Below are positions 6,700 through 7,328 of a stretch of 7,328 bases of DNA, piece after piece; within the stretch, counting starts at the first letter, position 1; each line of letters starts with the position of its first letter. This DNA is from Lentzea sp. Its GTDB lineage: Bacteria; Actinomycetota; Actinomycetes; Mycobacteriales; Pseudonocardiaceae. A program made the translations under genes and the position numbers. The DNA is taken from the NCBI GenBank assembly GCA_030146905.1, contig JASLAV010000846.1:1-7328 (forward strand), written 5' to 3'. The notes under the pieces are model-generated. The model was not told where the DNA came from and did not search any database. It saw only the letters and a list, made by a program, of their open reading frames with translations.

Positions 6700-6741
6700 T
6701 TGTCCACAAGTGTGGATGAGTTTCTCCACACCTGTGGACAA
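6700..6741. promoter_or_regulatory. Phased array of four DnaA-box-like 9-mers
   Basis: Four 9-mers sharing the TCCACA core begin at 6700, 6711, 6722 and 6733, exactly 11 bp apart, in alternating orientation. The outer two (plus at 6700-6708, minus at 6733-6741) are perfect TTGTCCACA, the DnaA box preferred in Streptomyces and Mycobacterium. The inner two are TCATCCACA (minus, 6711-6719) and TTCTCCACA (plus, 6722-6730). Two-base spacers (AG, GT, CC) separate them. No dnaA or dnaN gene is visible, so this is not recognisable as oriC. It lies between dapC and a sigma factor gene. Binding by DnaA is inferred from sequence. Confidence 0.6.
6700..6741 (+). terminator. 17-bp hairpin directly after dapC, possible terminator
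   Basis: The same bases form an inverted repeat with 17-base arms (6700-6716 and 6725-6741), a single A-C mismatch at the tenth pair and an 8-base loop TGAGTTTC. It begins one base after the dapC stop. There is no U tract after it, but tail-less hairpins serve as terminators in many actinomycetes. A terminator role and a DnaA-binding role are not exclusive. Confidence 0.45.
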
Positions 6742-6795
6742 ATCACTTTCGGGTGAGGTGGGGAGCCTCGGCGCCGGGGTTCGACTCCAAATGGC

Positions 6796-7326
6796 ATGGA
6801 CTCGAACACGGAGGTCATCGACGGCTGGCGTTCCGGGCTGCACGGCTGGGACGCCCTCGTCGAACGCTACTCACGACTCGTCTGGTCGGTGCCCAGATCG
6901 TTCCGACTGAGCCACGCCGACGCGGCCGACGTCTACCAGTGCACCTGGCTCTGCCTGGCCGAACACCTCACCCGCCTGCGAAAACCCGAGTCGCTGGGCG
7001 TCTGGCTGGTCCGTACCGCCACACGGCAGTCGATCGCCGTCGTGCGCGCCCGTGGGCGTGAGGTTCCGTTCGACCTCTGGGAGCCGGAGTCGACGCTGCC
7101 GACGCCCGACGAGGTGGCCATCACCCACGACCGGCAGCGGCGGCTGTGGAGCGCGCTCATGACGTTGAACGAGCGGTGCCAGCGGTTGCTGCGCATAGCT
7201 GCCCACAGCCCCGAGCTGAGTTATGCACAGGTTGCCGACGCCCTGGGGATAAAGGTGGGGAGCGTTGGCTCCACGCGCAGCCGGTGCCTCGCTGAGCTGC
7301 GGCGGAAGCTGGAGGCGCTGCGATGA
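6796..7326 (+). CDS. RNA polymerase sigma-70 family factor (ECF-like)
   Basis: 176-residue protein with the two-domain layout of small alternative sigma factors. Region 2 spans about residues 18-85, from WDALVERYSRLVWSV through DAADVYQCTWLCLAEHL to SLGVWLVRTATRQSI. After a short acidic linker, region 4 (about 114-174) has the helix-turn-helix LSYAQVADALGIKVGSVGSTRSRCLAELRRKL, which should read the -35 element. It would direct RNA polymerase to a specific promoter set; the regulon is unknown and no anti-sigma gene is visible. The ATG at 6796 is the only reasonable start. No Shine-Dalgarno sequence or leaderless-type -10 precedes it, so initiation is unclear. The upstream gap of about 96 bases holds the DnaA-box array. 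The TGA overlaps an ATG as ATGA, suggesting coupling to the next gene. Confidence 0.9.
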   Translation: MDSNTEVIDGWRSGLHGWDALVERYSRLVWSVPRSFRLSHADAADVYQCTWLCLAEHLTRLRKPESLGVWLVRTATRQSIAVVRARGREVPFDLWEPESTLPTPDEVAITHDRQRRLWSALMTLNERCQRLLRIAAHSPELSYAQVADALGIKVGSVGSTRSRCLAELRRKLEALR

Positions 7327-7328
7327 GG
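7323..7328 (+). CDS. Start of a downstream gene cut by the window end
   Basis: The sigma factor stop is embedded in ATGA, and the ATG at 7323 is preceded by GGAGG (7311-7315) with a seven-base spacer, an ideal ribosome binding site. Only the first two codons (Met-Arg) are inside the window, so nothing can be said about the product. By position it is probably co-transcribed and translationally coupled with the sigma factor, and could encode a partner or regulator of it. Confidence 0.55.

Noticed and set aside
6773..6788. GGGGTTCGACTCC resembles a tRNA T-arm
   Set aside because: The T-stem does not pair beyond two G-C pairs, and no acceptor stem, anticodon arm or D-arm is present upstream. There is no sign of a tRNA or an attachment-site repeat.
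5551..6843. A 430-codon open frame on the minus strand opposite dapC
   Set aside because: It is antisense to a clear aminotransferase with all catalytic residues. Its composition (Gln, Arg, His, Gly, Val) is typical of a shadow frame and no motif is visible.
7221..7229. TTATGCACA inside the sigma factor gene, matching a relaxed DnaA box
   Set aside because: A single degenerate match within coding sequence encoding conserved region 4. It is not phased with the upstream array and is expected by chance.

Overview
The window is very GC-rich, with strong G/C preference at third codon positions, GTG starts, very short gene spacing and leaderless-looking promoters. This fits a high-GC actinomycete. 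The aminotransferase closely resembles the mycobacterial DapC-type enzyme, and the gene set (CGNR zinc finger protein, FtsX-type ABC exporter under a PadR repressor, small sigma factor) suits a Pseudonocardiales-like genome such as the Lentzea/Saccharothrix group. That genus-level guess is inference.

Layout. (1) Positions 1-129 hold the 3' end of a plus-strand gene that runs tail-to-tail into the next unit. (2) Positions 65-3494, minus strand, form a tight three-gene operon read as padR, ABC ATPase, FtsX-like permease, with 4-base ATGA and GTGA overlaps. Its promoter region at 3502-3533 carries overlapping inverted repeats of TATACA/TGTATA type, which are probably the PadR operator on the operon's own -10 region. 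(3) Divergent from padR, a small CGNR-type zinc finger protein (3580-4065) starts at what looks like a leaderless GTG. It ends 28 bases inside the convergent DUF445 membrane protein gene (4038 to about 5285, minus). (4) A divergent gap of about 250 bp leads to a DapC-type PLP aminotransferase (5536-6699). (5) One base after that gene's stop codon lies an array of four DnaA-box-like 9-mers in alternating orientation, phased at exactly 11 bp (6700-6741). The array also forms a 17-bp inverted repeat. (6) A small sigma-70-family factor (6796-7326) follows. It is coupled by ATGA, with a good ribosome binding site, to a gene cut off by the window end.

How the parts fit. The padR-ABC unit looks like a self-regulated exporter or envelope-stress module: PadR would sit on its own promoter until a ligand releases it, and ATPase and permease would then be made together with it. 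The CGNR protein shares the divergent promoter region, but its core promoter lies just outside the operator. The aminotransferase is probably a housekeeping lysine/diaminopimelate enzyme. The most unusual element is the phased DnaA-box array between dapC and the sigma factor gene. It could be an extra-oriC DnaA-binding site, a regulator of the sigma factor, a transcription terminator, or more than one of these.
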